Shown in pieces: positions 1-5,424 of a stretch of 7,262 nucleotides of DNA. Position numbers and translations under genes: made by a program. Source of the DNA: Candidatus Parcubacteria bacterium (GTDB taxonomy: Bacteria; Patescibacteriota; Minisyncoccia; Phycocordibacterales; SBAW01); the NCBI GenBank assembly GCA_019661855.1, contig JAIFWM010000034.1, positions 1-7,262 on the forward strand. Reading direction: 5' to 3'. Under the pieces are notes generated by a model. That model saw only the letters and a list, made by a program, of their open reading frames with translations. It had not been told where the DNA came from and ran no database searches. Positions within the stretch are counted from its first letter, which is position 1; every line of letters starts with the position of its first letter.

Positions 1-1842
1 ATAGGTGAGCATGTGGTGCAATATCCTGAAATCGCAAAAAAAATTGCTGACGATGGTTTTGATATAGGCAATCATACTTTTACACATAGTTACAACGTAC
101 ACGATTCTCCGTCACGTCTTTCGGTTGAGCTTGGTGCAACAAGTCGAGTGCTCGAGCGCGTTACAGGTGAACGCACGCGTTACTACCGCCCTCCATACTT
201 ATTATCAGTTGGTATAGATCCTGCGCCCAACCCTTGGATCGATGCAATTCCGCAAGATAGTTGGACGTTAGCGCTTGGTTACTTACCTATTGGCAGTGAC
301 ATAGACACTCATGACTGGGATGCGAAAACACCGGACGAAATTGTGCAACATTTTAATGAGCAACTCGCATCCGACCGACATATCGTGCTTATGCACGACA
401 CGCCAGGAACTGCAGATGCGTTAAAAATTATTTTACCTTCACTCTTAGAGCAAGGGTACACCTTTGCGTCACTTGAAGAGTTGTTTGTTCCACCCGAACA
501 AGCCGGCACACTCGCACCACTTAAAATAACCCAACCACCAATTGAGCCGATTGAAAGTGGATATATTTATTTTTTGTCGAATTTGGGTCGTGGGCTGGTG
601 TTGCTTGGTGGAGTGGCGTTAAGTTTTATTGTAGTGCGATTACTTTTGATCGCAGTATTGTTGCATAAGAAAAATAAAGAGCTGCCTCCCCGACTAAAAA
701 AATACCCATTCGTTTCAATTCTTATTCCTGCATATAACGAGGAGGAGAATATCGAGTCAACGGTACGAAGTATTTTGCAAAATTCATATCCGCGCCGCGA
801 GATTATTGTGATCGATGACGGTTCAACAGACAACACGGGAGCGATAGTTAAGAAAATTATTGCAGGATTTCCTGAAAGTGTGATCCGACTCATACAACTT
901 AAAAATGGTGGCAAAGCAAACGCATTGACTGCAGGTATGCGCAAAGCGCAAGGAGAGATACTCGTTATTTTGGATGCAGATGCGGTGTTAAGCGAGGGAG
1001 CGTTGCATGCATTTGTACGCCATTTTGGTGATCCGCGTGTGGGAGCGGTTGCAGGCAAAGTGTATCCAGCAGTCCTCAATGGTTTCTTGAGTAAATTCCA
1101 AGCACTCGAATATGCCGTTGGGCAAAACTTAGAGAAGCGTGCGTTCTCCGCGCTTGGCGTGGTGGGTGTGGTGCCAGGACCTGCGGGTGCGTGGAGAAAA
1201 GATGCAATTTTGAAAGCTGGTGGGTTTCCCACCGACACGTTGGTTGAAGACCAAGACATGACGCTAACTTTGATGCGTCAGGGTTGGCGCATTGCGTATG
1301 AGCCCGAAGCAATTGCCTACACCGAAACGCCACCAAATGTTTCAACCTTTCTCAAACAACGCTTTCGCTGGGTATACGGGGGCATTCAATGTTTTTGGAA
1401 ACATCTTGATGTAATCTGGGAGCAACCGCGTTCACCTATGAGCACGATCATTATTCCACACACATTTATTTTTGGTATTTTGCTTCCACTTACCTACCCC
1501 ATTGTCGACTCGGTACTCATTTTTAGTTTGATCTTTGGTGTATGGCGAGAGGTGTTAGTTCCGGTTTTGCTCTTTACTGCGGTCGACTGTGTCTATGCTT
1601 TGTGGGGTTTGCGAGGCGAACCAAACAAGAGACAGCTTCTTATCATGGTGCCGCTTTTGCGCCTCGTTTACCGACAACTTCTTTACTACACGGTGTTGCG
1701 TGGACTCGTGCGCGCTATCGAAGGTACAGGAGCTGCATGGAATAAATTTGAAAAGGTCGGTGAAACACAACTCTTCTATGAAACTAAGCTCAATGGAGTG
1801 GTGGCTAAACAAAGTGAGCTGATAGCAGAACAACCAGTATGA
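1..1842 (+). CDS. Polysaccharide deacetylase-glycosyltransferase family 2 fusion, 5' truncated by window edge
   Basis: The reading frame is open from base 1 (residues IGEH precede the GTG at 13), so the true start lies upstream. Residue numbers here count that GTG as 1. Residues 1-160 are the C-terminal part of a NodB/CE4 deacetylase: metal-binding HTFTH at 21-25, the RPPY motif at 59-62 and the LMHD motif at 126-129; the catalytic TFDDG-type motif must be upstream. A membrane span (about 191-217) links it to a family 2 glycosyltransferase: IPAYNEEENI at 238-247, DDGSTD at 268-273, DAD at 321-323, EDQD at 412-415 and QRFRW at 449-453, the signature of processive synthases such as PgaC/IcaA. 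More spans follow at about 477-533. It probably makes and partly N-deacetylates an N-acetylhexosamine polymer at the cell surface; the polymer is inferred. Relatives with this architecture often carry an N-terminal GH18 domain, which cannot be seen here. Confidence 0.93.
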   Translation: MGEHVVQYPEIAKKIADDGFDIGNHTFTHSYNVHDSPSRLSVELGATSRVLERVTGERTRYYRPPYLLSVGIDPAPNPWIDAIPQDSWTLALGYLPIGSDIDTHDWDAKTPDEIVQHFNEQLASDRHIVLMHDTPGTADALKIILPSLLEQGYTFASLEELFVPPEQAGTLAPLKITQPPIEPIESGYIYFLSNLGRGLVLLGGVALSFIVVRLLLIAVLLHKKNKELPPRLKKYPFVSILIPAYNEEENIESTVRSILQNSYPRREIIVIDDGSTDNTGAIVKKIIAGFPESVIRLIQLKNGGKANALTAGMRKAQGEILVILDADAVLSEGALHAFVRHFGDPRVGAVAGKVYPAVLNGFLSKFQALEYAVGQNLEKRAFSALGVVGVVPGPAGAWRKDAILKAGGFPTDTLVEDQDMTLTLMRQGWRIAYEPEAIAYTETPPNVSTFLKQRFRWVYGGIQCFWKHLDVIWEQPRSPMSTIIIPHTFIFGILLPLTYPIVDSVLIFSLIFGVWREVLVPVLLFTAVDCVYALWGLRGEPNKRQLLIMVPLLRLVYRQLLYYTVLRGLVRAIEGTGAAWNKFEKVGETQLFYETKLNGVVAKQSELIAEQPV

Positions 1843-2006
1843 ATAACGAATATAAGGATAAATTTTGGAAGCTCTACTGGCTCACTGCGGGGATAGGGTT
1901 TGCTCTTTGTATAGGTATCGGACTTTTACTCCTTTTTACACGTCCTGTTTTGAGTTTAGAAACACCGCCACCACCGCCAACTGAAGATAGTACTGCTTCC
2001 TTATGA
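1839..2006 (+). CDS. Small single-span membrane protein, 55 aa, proline-rich tail
   Basis: The ATG overlaps the stop of the glycosyltransferase in an ATGA arrangement (start 1839-1841, stop 1840-1842), which predicts translational coupling and a shared mRNA. The product has a polar charged N-terminus (NNEYKDKFWK), one hydrophobic helix at residues 14-34, then a short tail with five consecutive prolines (43-47) and acidic and Ser/Thr residues. I recognise no family. The coupling suggests a small partner or stabiliser of the polysaccharide synthase, as small membrane subunits accompany some such synthases, but that is inference from position only. The frame ends at a TGA that also forms part of the candidate promoter of the next gene. 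Confidence is for it being a real gene, not for a function. Confidence 0.72.
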   Translation: MNNEYKDKFWKLYWLTAGIGFALCIGIGLLLLFTRPVLSLETPPPPPTEDSTASL

Positions 2007-2012
2007 TAAAAT
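2004..2012 (+). promoter_or_regulatory. Extended -10 promoter for the tyrosine recombinase gene
   Basis: The sequence TGATAAAAT fits an extended -10 (TGn followed by TAAAAT, five of six matches to TATAAT). It overlaps the stop codon of the preceding 55-residue gene. The expected transcription start, 6-7 bases after the hexamer, is about 2018-2019, leaving a leader of only about six bases before ATG 2025. No good -35 is evident and extended -10 promoters can do without one. Read from sequence only. Confidence 0.5.
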
Positions 2013-2024
2013 ATTGTGCGACGC

Positions 2025-2936
2025 ATGGGAGTTACACAAATTCAAAAACTTAAAATAGAATTTCTAGAATATCTAGAGATCGAAAAGGGTCGCTCACTAA
2101 AGACGATCGAAAATTACGATCGCTACCTTACTCGATTTATTTCGCACAGTAAAATTTCTGCTCCGTCACACATTACCGAAACGCGCGTGCGCGAGTTTCG
2201 TTTGCATTTAAATAGACAGCCAGGTGTTTCGTCGACGATGAAACATAAAACGCAAAATTATTATTTAATCGCGCTGCGCGCGTTCTTAAAATTTTTGCGC
2301 AAACGTGATGTTGAAAGTTTAAACCCTGAGCGTATCGAACTTGCCAAGGTTGGTGCACGCGACCTCGACCTTATAACTGCAGCCGAGCTTGAACGTTTGA
2401 TGAGCGGGCCTAAAGGTGACTCATTGCAAGCATTGCGTGACCGTGCAATTTTAGAACTTTTGTTTAGCACGGGGCTACGTGTGTCAGAACTCTGCGGATT
2501 GCCGCGCGACCTCGACCTTTCGCGCGATGAGTTTAGTGTGCGTGGCAAAGGTGACAAGGTACGCGTGGTGTTTCTCTCCCCTGCTGCAAAGACGGCAATC
2601 AAAGAATATGAAAAAAAGCGCGGCGATGTAGATGATGCGTTGTTTGTGCAAATGGGAAAGAACGCAAAAAATACAAAAGACTTGCGACTCACGCCGCGCA
2701 GTGTTGAGCGTCTTGTTAAACACTATGCAGTCAAAGGTGGCATCACACGTAAAGTAACTCCACACGTGATCCGCCACTCATTTGCCACAGATTTGTTAGA
2801 AAATGGTGCAGACCTGCGCAGTGTGCAAGCATTGCTCGGGCATCAAAATATTTCAACGACACAAGTGTATACGCACGTGACCGACAAACATCTGCGCGAA
2901 GTGCACAAAACTTTTCATGGCAAGCGAAGGAAATAA
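2025..2936 (+). CDS. xerC: Tyrosine recombinase, XerC/XerD type
   Basis: A complete phage-integrase-family site-specific recombinase of 303 residues, the usual Xer length. The N-terminal SAM-like core-binding domain covers about residues 5-95 and the catalytic domain about 115-295. All six catalytic positions are visible: Arg152 in STGLRVSEL, Lys175 in RGKGDK, His247 and Arg250 in HVIRHSFAT, His273 in LLGH, and the nucleophile Tyr282 in TQVYTHV. It should resolve chromosome dimers at a dif site; a role as an element integrase is possible, but no attachment sites or element genes are near. I chose ATG 2025 over the in-frame GTG at 2016 because the extended -10 at 2004-2012 places transcription start just before the ATG, and neither start has a Shine-Dalgarno site. 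The exact name (XerC, XerD or a single Xer) cannot be settled from sequence. Its 3' end overlaps the next small gene by 20 bases. Confidence 0.93.
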   Translation: MGVTQIQKLKIEFLEYLEIEKGRSLKTIENYDRYLTRFISHSKISAPSHITETRVREFRLHLNRQPGVSSTMKHKTQNYYLIALRAFLKFLRKRDVESLNPERIELAKVGARDLDLITAAELERLMSGPKGDSLQALRDRAILELLFSTGLRVSELCGLPRDLDLSRDEFSVRGKGDKVRVVFLSPAAKTAIKEYEKKRGDVDDALFVQMGKNAKNTKDLRLTPRSVERLVKHYAVKGGITRKVTPHVIRHSFATDLLENGADLRSVQALLGHQNISTTQVYTHVTDKHLREVHKTFHGKRRK

Positions 2937-3048
2937 AAAAAGAAAATGGTTGACCTATGCCGGCATCGGCGTATTTTTATTTTTCCTTGCAAAAGGATTA
3001 ATGTGGCTCGCACTCCCCACGCTTCTTTTGTGGTTTTCTTTTTGGTAA
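2917..3048 (+). CDS. Very small hydrophobic membrane protein, 43 aa
   Basis: An open frame in a different phase from the recombinase, overlapping its last 20 bases. It starts with ATG, has a basic N-terminus (KKRK at residues 7-10), then an almost entirely hydrophobic stretch at about 14-43 rich in Leu, Phe and Trp, ending at a TAA just before the hairpin at 3056. The charge pattern predicts one or two membrane helices with the N-terminus inside. No family is recognised and no Shine-Dalgarno sequence precedes it, so it would rely on coupling with recombinase translation. A competing frame starting at ATG 2946, with an AAGGAA upstream, encodes an unconvincing mixed peptide that reads through the hairpin, so the hydrophobic frame is preferred. 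Confidence 0.6.
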   Translation: MASEGNKKRKWLTYAGIGVFLFFLAKGLMWLALPTLLLWFSFW

Positions 3049-3055
3049 AGAGTAA

Positions 3056-3082
3056 TCCCGCAGCCTTCATCTGGCCGCGGGA
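3056..3082. terminator. GC-rich hairpin between convergent genes
   Basis: Arms TCCCGCAGCC and GGCCGCGGGA form ten pairs with one internal mismatch around the loop TTCATCT. It lies between the end of the recombinase block (3048) and the end of the convergent peptidase gene (3101). The 3' flank is pyrimidine-rich on both strands (ACTTCTTT on plus, TTACTCTTT on minus) but lacks an uninterrupted T run, so it is a moderate bidirectional terminator candidate. Confidence 0.55.
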
Positions 3083-3100
3083 CTTCTTTCCGTATTAGGT

Positions 3101-3775
3101 CTATCTTCGTTTCTTTCCTTTACCGCCACGCTTTTTCTTCTTTTGAGAAACGCAGCGTGAGTACTCGTCCTTTCCGTCTTTAAAGCGTACTGCTGCTGTA
3201 GGATACTTGGCGCGGTATTCTCCACCGTCACTTGGGCCTACATGTGGAGGGTCACAATGTAAGTACGGGCGACCAAGTTTAAACTCCAGTCCGTGAGTAT
3301 CTATCCATCGCCAGACAGGTTTGCTATTGTCGAACCTTTGATCGTTGGTGTCGCCACCAAGACAACTCACCAAGTCTGCAGCGAGACCATGACCATGGCC
3401 ACGCCTATTTTTTGCACCGCCATGAAATGAGTTGTTAGCCGATGCTCGTACTCCGGCTGTGATCATCGCTTGCCGTTCGGGCCCACGATAACCAGCATTG
3501 ATACAGGTATCGAGTCCGTTAAGACGCATCTCGCGTAACATGAGATAGAGTCGATCTCGTAAAACTTTTTCCATCCCCTCCACTGCATATTGGGTGGCAC
3601 TCATTCCAACCTTTGCAGCCGCGACTCCATCCTTCCATCCGAAGGGACCAGTGAAGTCAACTTTACCGGAGAGTTCGTACTGTTGAGCAAGAAAATCATC
3701 TCGATCGAGCATTGGTGCTTCTGATTGTGTTAAGAACATAGCAGCCGCCAGCATGGCCGATACAAAACCGCTCAT
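3101..3775 (-). CDS. Secreted M15-like peptidase candidate (LAS/VanY-type) with basic C-terminal tail
   Basis: A 224-residue protein starting with a short hydrophobic segment (residues 3-15, likely signal peptide ending near 20, although its N-region lacks the usual positive charge). The core resembles LAS/M15 zinc peptidases that cut peptidoglycan peptides: CINAGYRGPERQ at 91-102 matches the substrate-side GYR motif, NSFHGG at 115-120 and GHGHGLAADL at 126-135 give His and Asp metal ligands in an HxxGxAxD-like arrangement, WIDTHGLEF at 157-165 matches the W..(H/Y)GF segment, and DPPH at 175-178 supplies the last His. Residues 210-224 form a Lys/Arg/Gly-rich tail that could bind anionic wall polymers or nucleic acid. 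ATG 3775 is the first start after an in-frame TAG and has AGGGGAG seven bases upstream. The exact cleavage specificity is unknown. It is separated from the upstream orphan gene by a terminator, so it probably has its own promoter. Confidence 0.78.
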   Translation of the reverse strand: MSGFVSAMLAAAMFLTQSEAPMLDRDDFLAQQYELSGKVDFTGPFGWKDGVAAAKVGMSATQYAVEGMEKVLRDRLYLMLREMRLNGLDTCINAGYRGPERQAMITAGVRASANNSFHGGAKNRRGHGHGLAADLVSCLGGDTNDQRFDNSKPVWRWIDTHGLEFKLGRPYLHCDPPHVGPSDGGEYRAKYPTAAVRFKDGKDEYSRCVSQKKKKRGGKGKKRR

Positions 3776-3782
3776 GTGTCTG

Positions 3783-3789
3783 CTCCCCT
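3783..3789 (-). promoter_or_regulatory. Shine-Dalgarno site of the M15-like gene
   Basis: On the minus strand AGGGGAG lies seven bases before ATG 3775. It fixes the start choice, and it is notable because the exonuclease, recombinase and cca genes in this window have no comparable site. Confidence 0.65.
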
Positions 3790-3848
3790 GTTGCTACCTT
3801 CTTAAGGGTGGCGCATGTCGTGGTGAGTGTCAACGCAGCAAATGTAAC

Positions 3849-3879
3849 AAAAAAAATAAAGCCCGGCGCATGCGCCGGG
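3849..3879 (-). terminator. Intrinsic terminator after the 100-aa orphan gene
   Basis: A perfect 18-base palindrome, CCCGGCGCATGCGCCGGG at 3862-3879, can fold into a 7-bp GC stem with a CATG loop. On the minus strand it is followed by CTTTATTTTTTTTG, a canonical U tract. It lies 25 bases past the stop codon at 3904 and would end that gene's transcript before the peptidase gene. Confidence 0.88.
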
Positions 3880-3903
3880 GTAAAGAGAGAGCGATTAGCC
3901 CTG

Positions 3904-4206
3904 TCATATCTTTTTTATCTTTTTGATGCGAGCAAGACAAAACGCCCGCACTGACCGGTTGTCGTAGAGTTTGCTGTCTTCGTCGACAAGGGCGCGATAT
4001 GCTGCTTGCGCTGTCTGCCGGTCGCCATATGCAAGCTCGAAGATACGCTCTTCACTTACTCCTTTGAAAACTGGATCAGATTTGCGAACCATATTAACTA
4101 GATCCAGTAGCGGCTTACGTTCGTATGAATCGCGGGCCATTTGACGCAAGGTCGCCGCAGCGAGATTTTGGTGTCGCCCTCGTGCTTGTTGCATGAGAGT
4201 CTCCAT
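3904..4206 (-). CDS. Hypothetical protein, 100 aa, helical and charged
   Basis: No family is recognised. The start ATG 4206 is chosen over the longer frame beginning at 4311 because GGGGAGGG ends four bases before it and the longer form would overlap the divergent exonuclease start. The product (begins METLMQQARGRHQN) is soluble, with no membrane segment or signal peptide. It is rich in Ala, Arg, Lys, Asp and Glu, mostly helix-forming, and ends in a basic stretch, RIKKIKKI. The middle contains SDPVFKGVSEERIFELAYGD followed by RQTAQAAYRAL, suggesting a compact helical bundle; a small nucleic-acid-binding or regulatory protein would fit but is not shown. It is a single-gene unit with its own terminator, divergent from the exonuclease gene by about 104 bases. 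Confidence 0.72.
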   Translation of the reverse strand: METLMQQARGRHQNLAAATLRQMARDSYERKPLLDLVNMVRKSDPVFKGVSEERIFELAYGDRQTAQAAYRALVDEDSKLYDNRSVRAFCLARIKKIKKI

Positions 4207-4210
4207 CAGC

Positions 4211-4217
4211 CCTCCCC
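4211..4217 (-). promoter_or_regulatory. Shine-Dalgarno site of the 100-aa orphan gene
   Basis: The minus strand reads GGGGAGG here, four to five bases before ATG 4206. This purine run is the main reason for taking 4206, rather than a start at 4311, as the beginning of the gene. Confidence 0.6.
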
Positions 4218-4295
4218 AAAGGGTTTGAGTTAGTTTACGGACTTCCACTTCTATCTTACTTTCCGTAAAACGAAAATACAAATGAAGCTCTAATT

Positions 4296-4304
4296 TGTTA
4301 TTAT
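4296..4304 (+). promoter_or_regulatory. Extended -10 promoter giving a probably leaderless exonuclease mRNA
   Basis: TGTTATTAT is an extended -10 (TGn plus TATTAT). The hexamer ends at 4304 and the start codon begins at 4311, so the expected transcription start coincides with the A of the ATG. No Shine-Dalgarno sequence lies between them. This predicts a leaderless mRNA. Confidence 0.6.
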
Positions 4305-4310
4305 GCGGCA

Positions 4311-5114
4311 ATGAAGCTTATTAGCTGGAATGTTAATGGTATCCGCGCCGTCATAAAAAAGGATACTTTCGTGCCCTTTATTAAAAAGTACAACCCAGAC
4401 GTCTTATGCCTTCAGGAAACCAAGGCCGAAAAGGGTCAGGCGGTCATTGATCTCCCCGACTATGAAGAGTACTGGAACTCGAGTACTCGCAAAAAAGGCT
4501 ACAGCGGCACGGCTATCTTTGTAAAAAAAGATCTAACTGTTCATTCGGTGGTTATGGGCTTGCCTGAAGAGTTGTGTAAAAGATATAAAATATTAGATGA
4601 CTATGGTGACGCTAACGCCGAAGGGCGTGTGATAGTCGTTGAGCTTGATGACTTTTATGTAGCAAATGTGTATACCCCCAACTCTAAAAATGACCTCTCA
4701 CGTCTCAAATTTAGGCACCAAGACTGGGACCCTGCGTTCTTAGAGTATATAAAGCAGCTTGAAAACAAGAAGCCAGTGCTCTTTTGTGGGGACCTCAATG
4801 TCGCACACACTCCAGACGACTTGGCGAACCCACAGTCTAACGAGGGCGAGCACGGCTTTACTAAAGAAGAGCGCGAAGGCATAGACCAAATCCTTAAAGC
4901 GGGGTTTGTAGACTCGTTTCGCCACTTCACCCCTACTGGCAATGGCTACTACACCTACTGGGCACCATGGCGCGGGTTGCGCGAGCGCAATGTTGGTTGG
5001 CGCATAGACTACTGGTTTGTACCTAAAAAGCTGGCGCCTAAACTAACAAAGGCCGAAATCTTTGCAGATGTGATGGGCTCCGACCACTGCCCTGTTTCGA
5101 TAGAAATTAAGTAA
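4311..5114 (+). CDS. xth: Exodeoxyribonuclease III / AP endonuclease, ExoA type
   Basis: A complete 267-residue member of the exonuclease-endonuclease-phosphatase superfamily. It nicks DNA 5' to abasic sites and removes 3' blocking groups in base excision repair in the cytoplasm. Visible active-site elements are Asn7 and Asn9 in SWNVNGIR, Glu36 in CLQETK, Tyr121 in VYTPNS, Asp161 and Asn163 in GDLNVAH, RNVGWRIDY at 226-234 and the SDH triad at 257-259. It is closer to Bacillus ExoA than to E. coli Xth, judging from the YSGTA, VYTPNS and DVMGSDHCPV segments. Compared with ExoA it has about 12 extra residues at roughly 85-102 before the conserved EGRV. ATG 4311 starts exactly at the conserved N-terminus and sits seven bases after an extended -10, so translation is probably leaderless. 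Confidence 0.96.
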   Translation: MKLISWNVNGIRAVIKKDTFVPFIKKYNPDVLCLQETKAEKGQAVIDLPDYEEYWNSSTRKKGYSGTAIFVKKDLTVHSVVMGLPEELCKRYKILDDYGDANAEGRVIVVELDDFYVANVYTPNSKNDLSRLKFRHQDWDPAFLEYIKQLENKKPVLFCGDLNVAHTPDDLANPQSNEGEHGFTKEEREGIDQILKAGFVDSFRHFTPTGNGYYTYWAPWRGLRERNVGWRIDYWFVPKKLAPKLTKAEIFADVMGSDHCPVSIEIK

Positions 5115-5125
5115 TTTTGGATAAT

Positions 5126-5153
5126 AAAAACCTCCGCACGAGGTGTACGGAGG
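5126..5153 (-). terminator. Minus-strand intrinsic terminator in the xth-cca gap
   Basis: CCTCCG and CGGAGG (5131-5136 and 5148-5153) pair, and CAC/GTG extends the stem inside. On the minus strand the stem is followed by TTTTTATTAT, a good U tract. On the plus strand it is followed by CTTGCG, so it is a poor terminator for the exonuclease gene. It would end minus-strand transcripts coming from cca or from a promoter inside the gap. Confidence 0.75.
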
Positions 5154-5300
5154 CTTGCGTCGGAGTAACGTAAACTGGGAACCAAGAACGGTTCTACCAA
5201 TTACAAACATACGTTTTAATCCACAATAACGAAGGGCGATGGATTTCCGTACGGTAATCAGATGACAATGAGATTGCGTTACGACGCGAACAGCTGCTTT

Positions 5301-5331
5301 GTTAATAGACACAGGGCAATGTCTATCTAAC
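5301..5331. repeat. Inverted repeat, 11-bp arms with one bulged base
   Basis: GTTAATAGACA is followed by an 8-base spacer and TGTCTATCTAAC, which pairs with it except for one extra C. It lies in the non-coding gap between convergent xth and cca. It could be an RNA hairpin on either strand or a site for a dimeric DNA-binding protein; no T run follows, so it is not a terminator. Confidence 0.6.
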
Positions 5332-5386
5332 TTGAATTTTTCAAAAGAACTATTTATTAGCCGGCTCTGAAGCAATCATAAAGGAC

Positions 5387-5392
5387 ATTATA
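5387..5392 (-). promoter_or_regulatory. Consensus -10 hexamer TATAAT on minus strand
   Basis: The minus strand reads TATAAT, a perfect -10, 33 bases beyond the cca stop codon. The hexamer at a 17-base spacing is ACAGAT, a poor -35, and there is no TG extension. It is the only obvious promoter element for the non-coding gap. Confidence 0.35.
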
Positions 5393-5412
5393 AAAGACGT
5401 AAAGGACATATC

Positions 5413-5421
5413 TGTGGATAA
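5413..5421 (-). promoter_or_regulatory. DnaA-box match TTATCCACA
   Basis: The plus strand reads TGTGGATAA, the exact complement of the DnaA-box consensus TTATCCACA, just past the cca stop codon. The 11-mer CTGTGGATAAC containing it recurs at 7179-7189. A one-mismatch version, TAATCCACA, is at 5217-5225. Whether DnaA binds here is unknown. Confidence 0.45.
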
Positions 5422-5424
5422 CAG

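Larger units (their letters stand above)
5126..5380 (-). ncRNA. Candidate small RNA between xth and cca
   Basis: The 310-base gap 5115-5424 holds no convincing protein gene. On the minus strand a perfect TATAAT (5387-5392) predicts transcription from about 5380 to the terminator at 5126-5153, roughly 250 bases. The interval has several inverted repeats: 5301-5331 (11 bp with one bulge), 5178-5193 (GAACC/GGTTC) and 5218-5245 (AATCCA/TGGATT). I match it to no known RNA family by eye. A long open frame crosses it on the minus strand, but it runs through the terminator and into the 3' end of xth and does not look like a protein. It may instead be only a long 3' untranslated region of cca. The -35 region is weak. 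Confidence 0.3.

Noticed and set aside
567..1259. Long minus-strand open frame (230 codons) opposite the glycosyltransferase
   Set aside because: It is antisense to strongly conserved GT2 motifs, has a low-complexity Ser/Thr/Pro-rich translation and no start signal.
3828..3833. Perfect TTGACA on the minus strand upstream of the M15-like gene
   Set aside because: No acceptable -10 lies 16-18 bases downstream; the nearest candidate, TAAGAA, is about 24 bases away.
4207..4311. Extended N-terminus of the 100-residue orphan starting at 4311
   Set aside because: It would overlap the divergent xth start and promoter, while a Shine-Dalgarno run sits directly before ATG 4206.
5043..5375. Minus-strand 110-codon open frame across the xth-cca gap
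   Set aside because: It begins at a TTG, reads through a good intrinsic terminator and into the antisense of the xth 3' end, and shows no domain-like composition.
5350..5409. 19-codon minus-strand frame MSFTSFIMSFMIASEPANK
   Set aside because: It is too short, repetitive because of the duplicated ATGTCCTTT motif, and overlaps the candidate -10; nothing supports translation.
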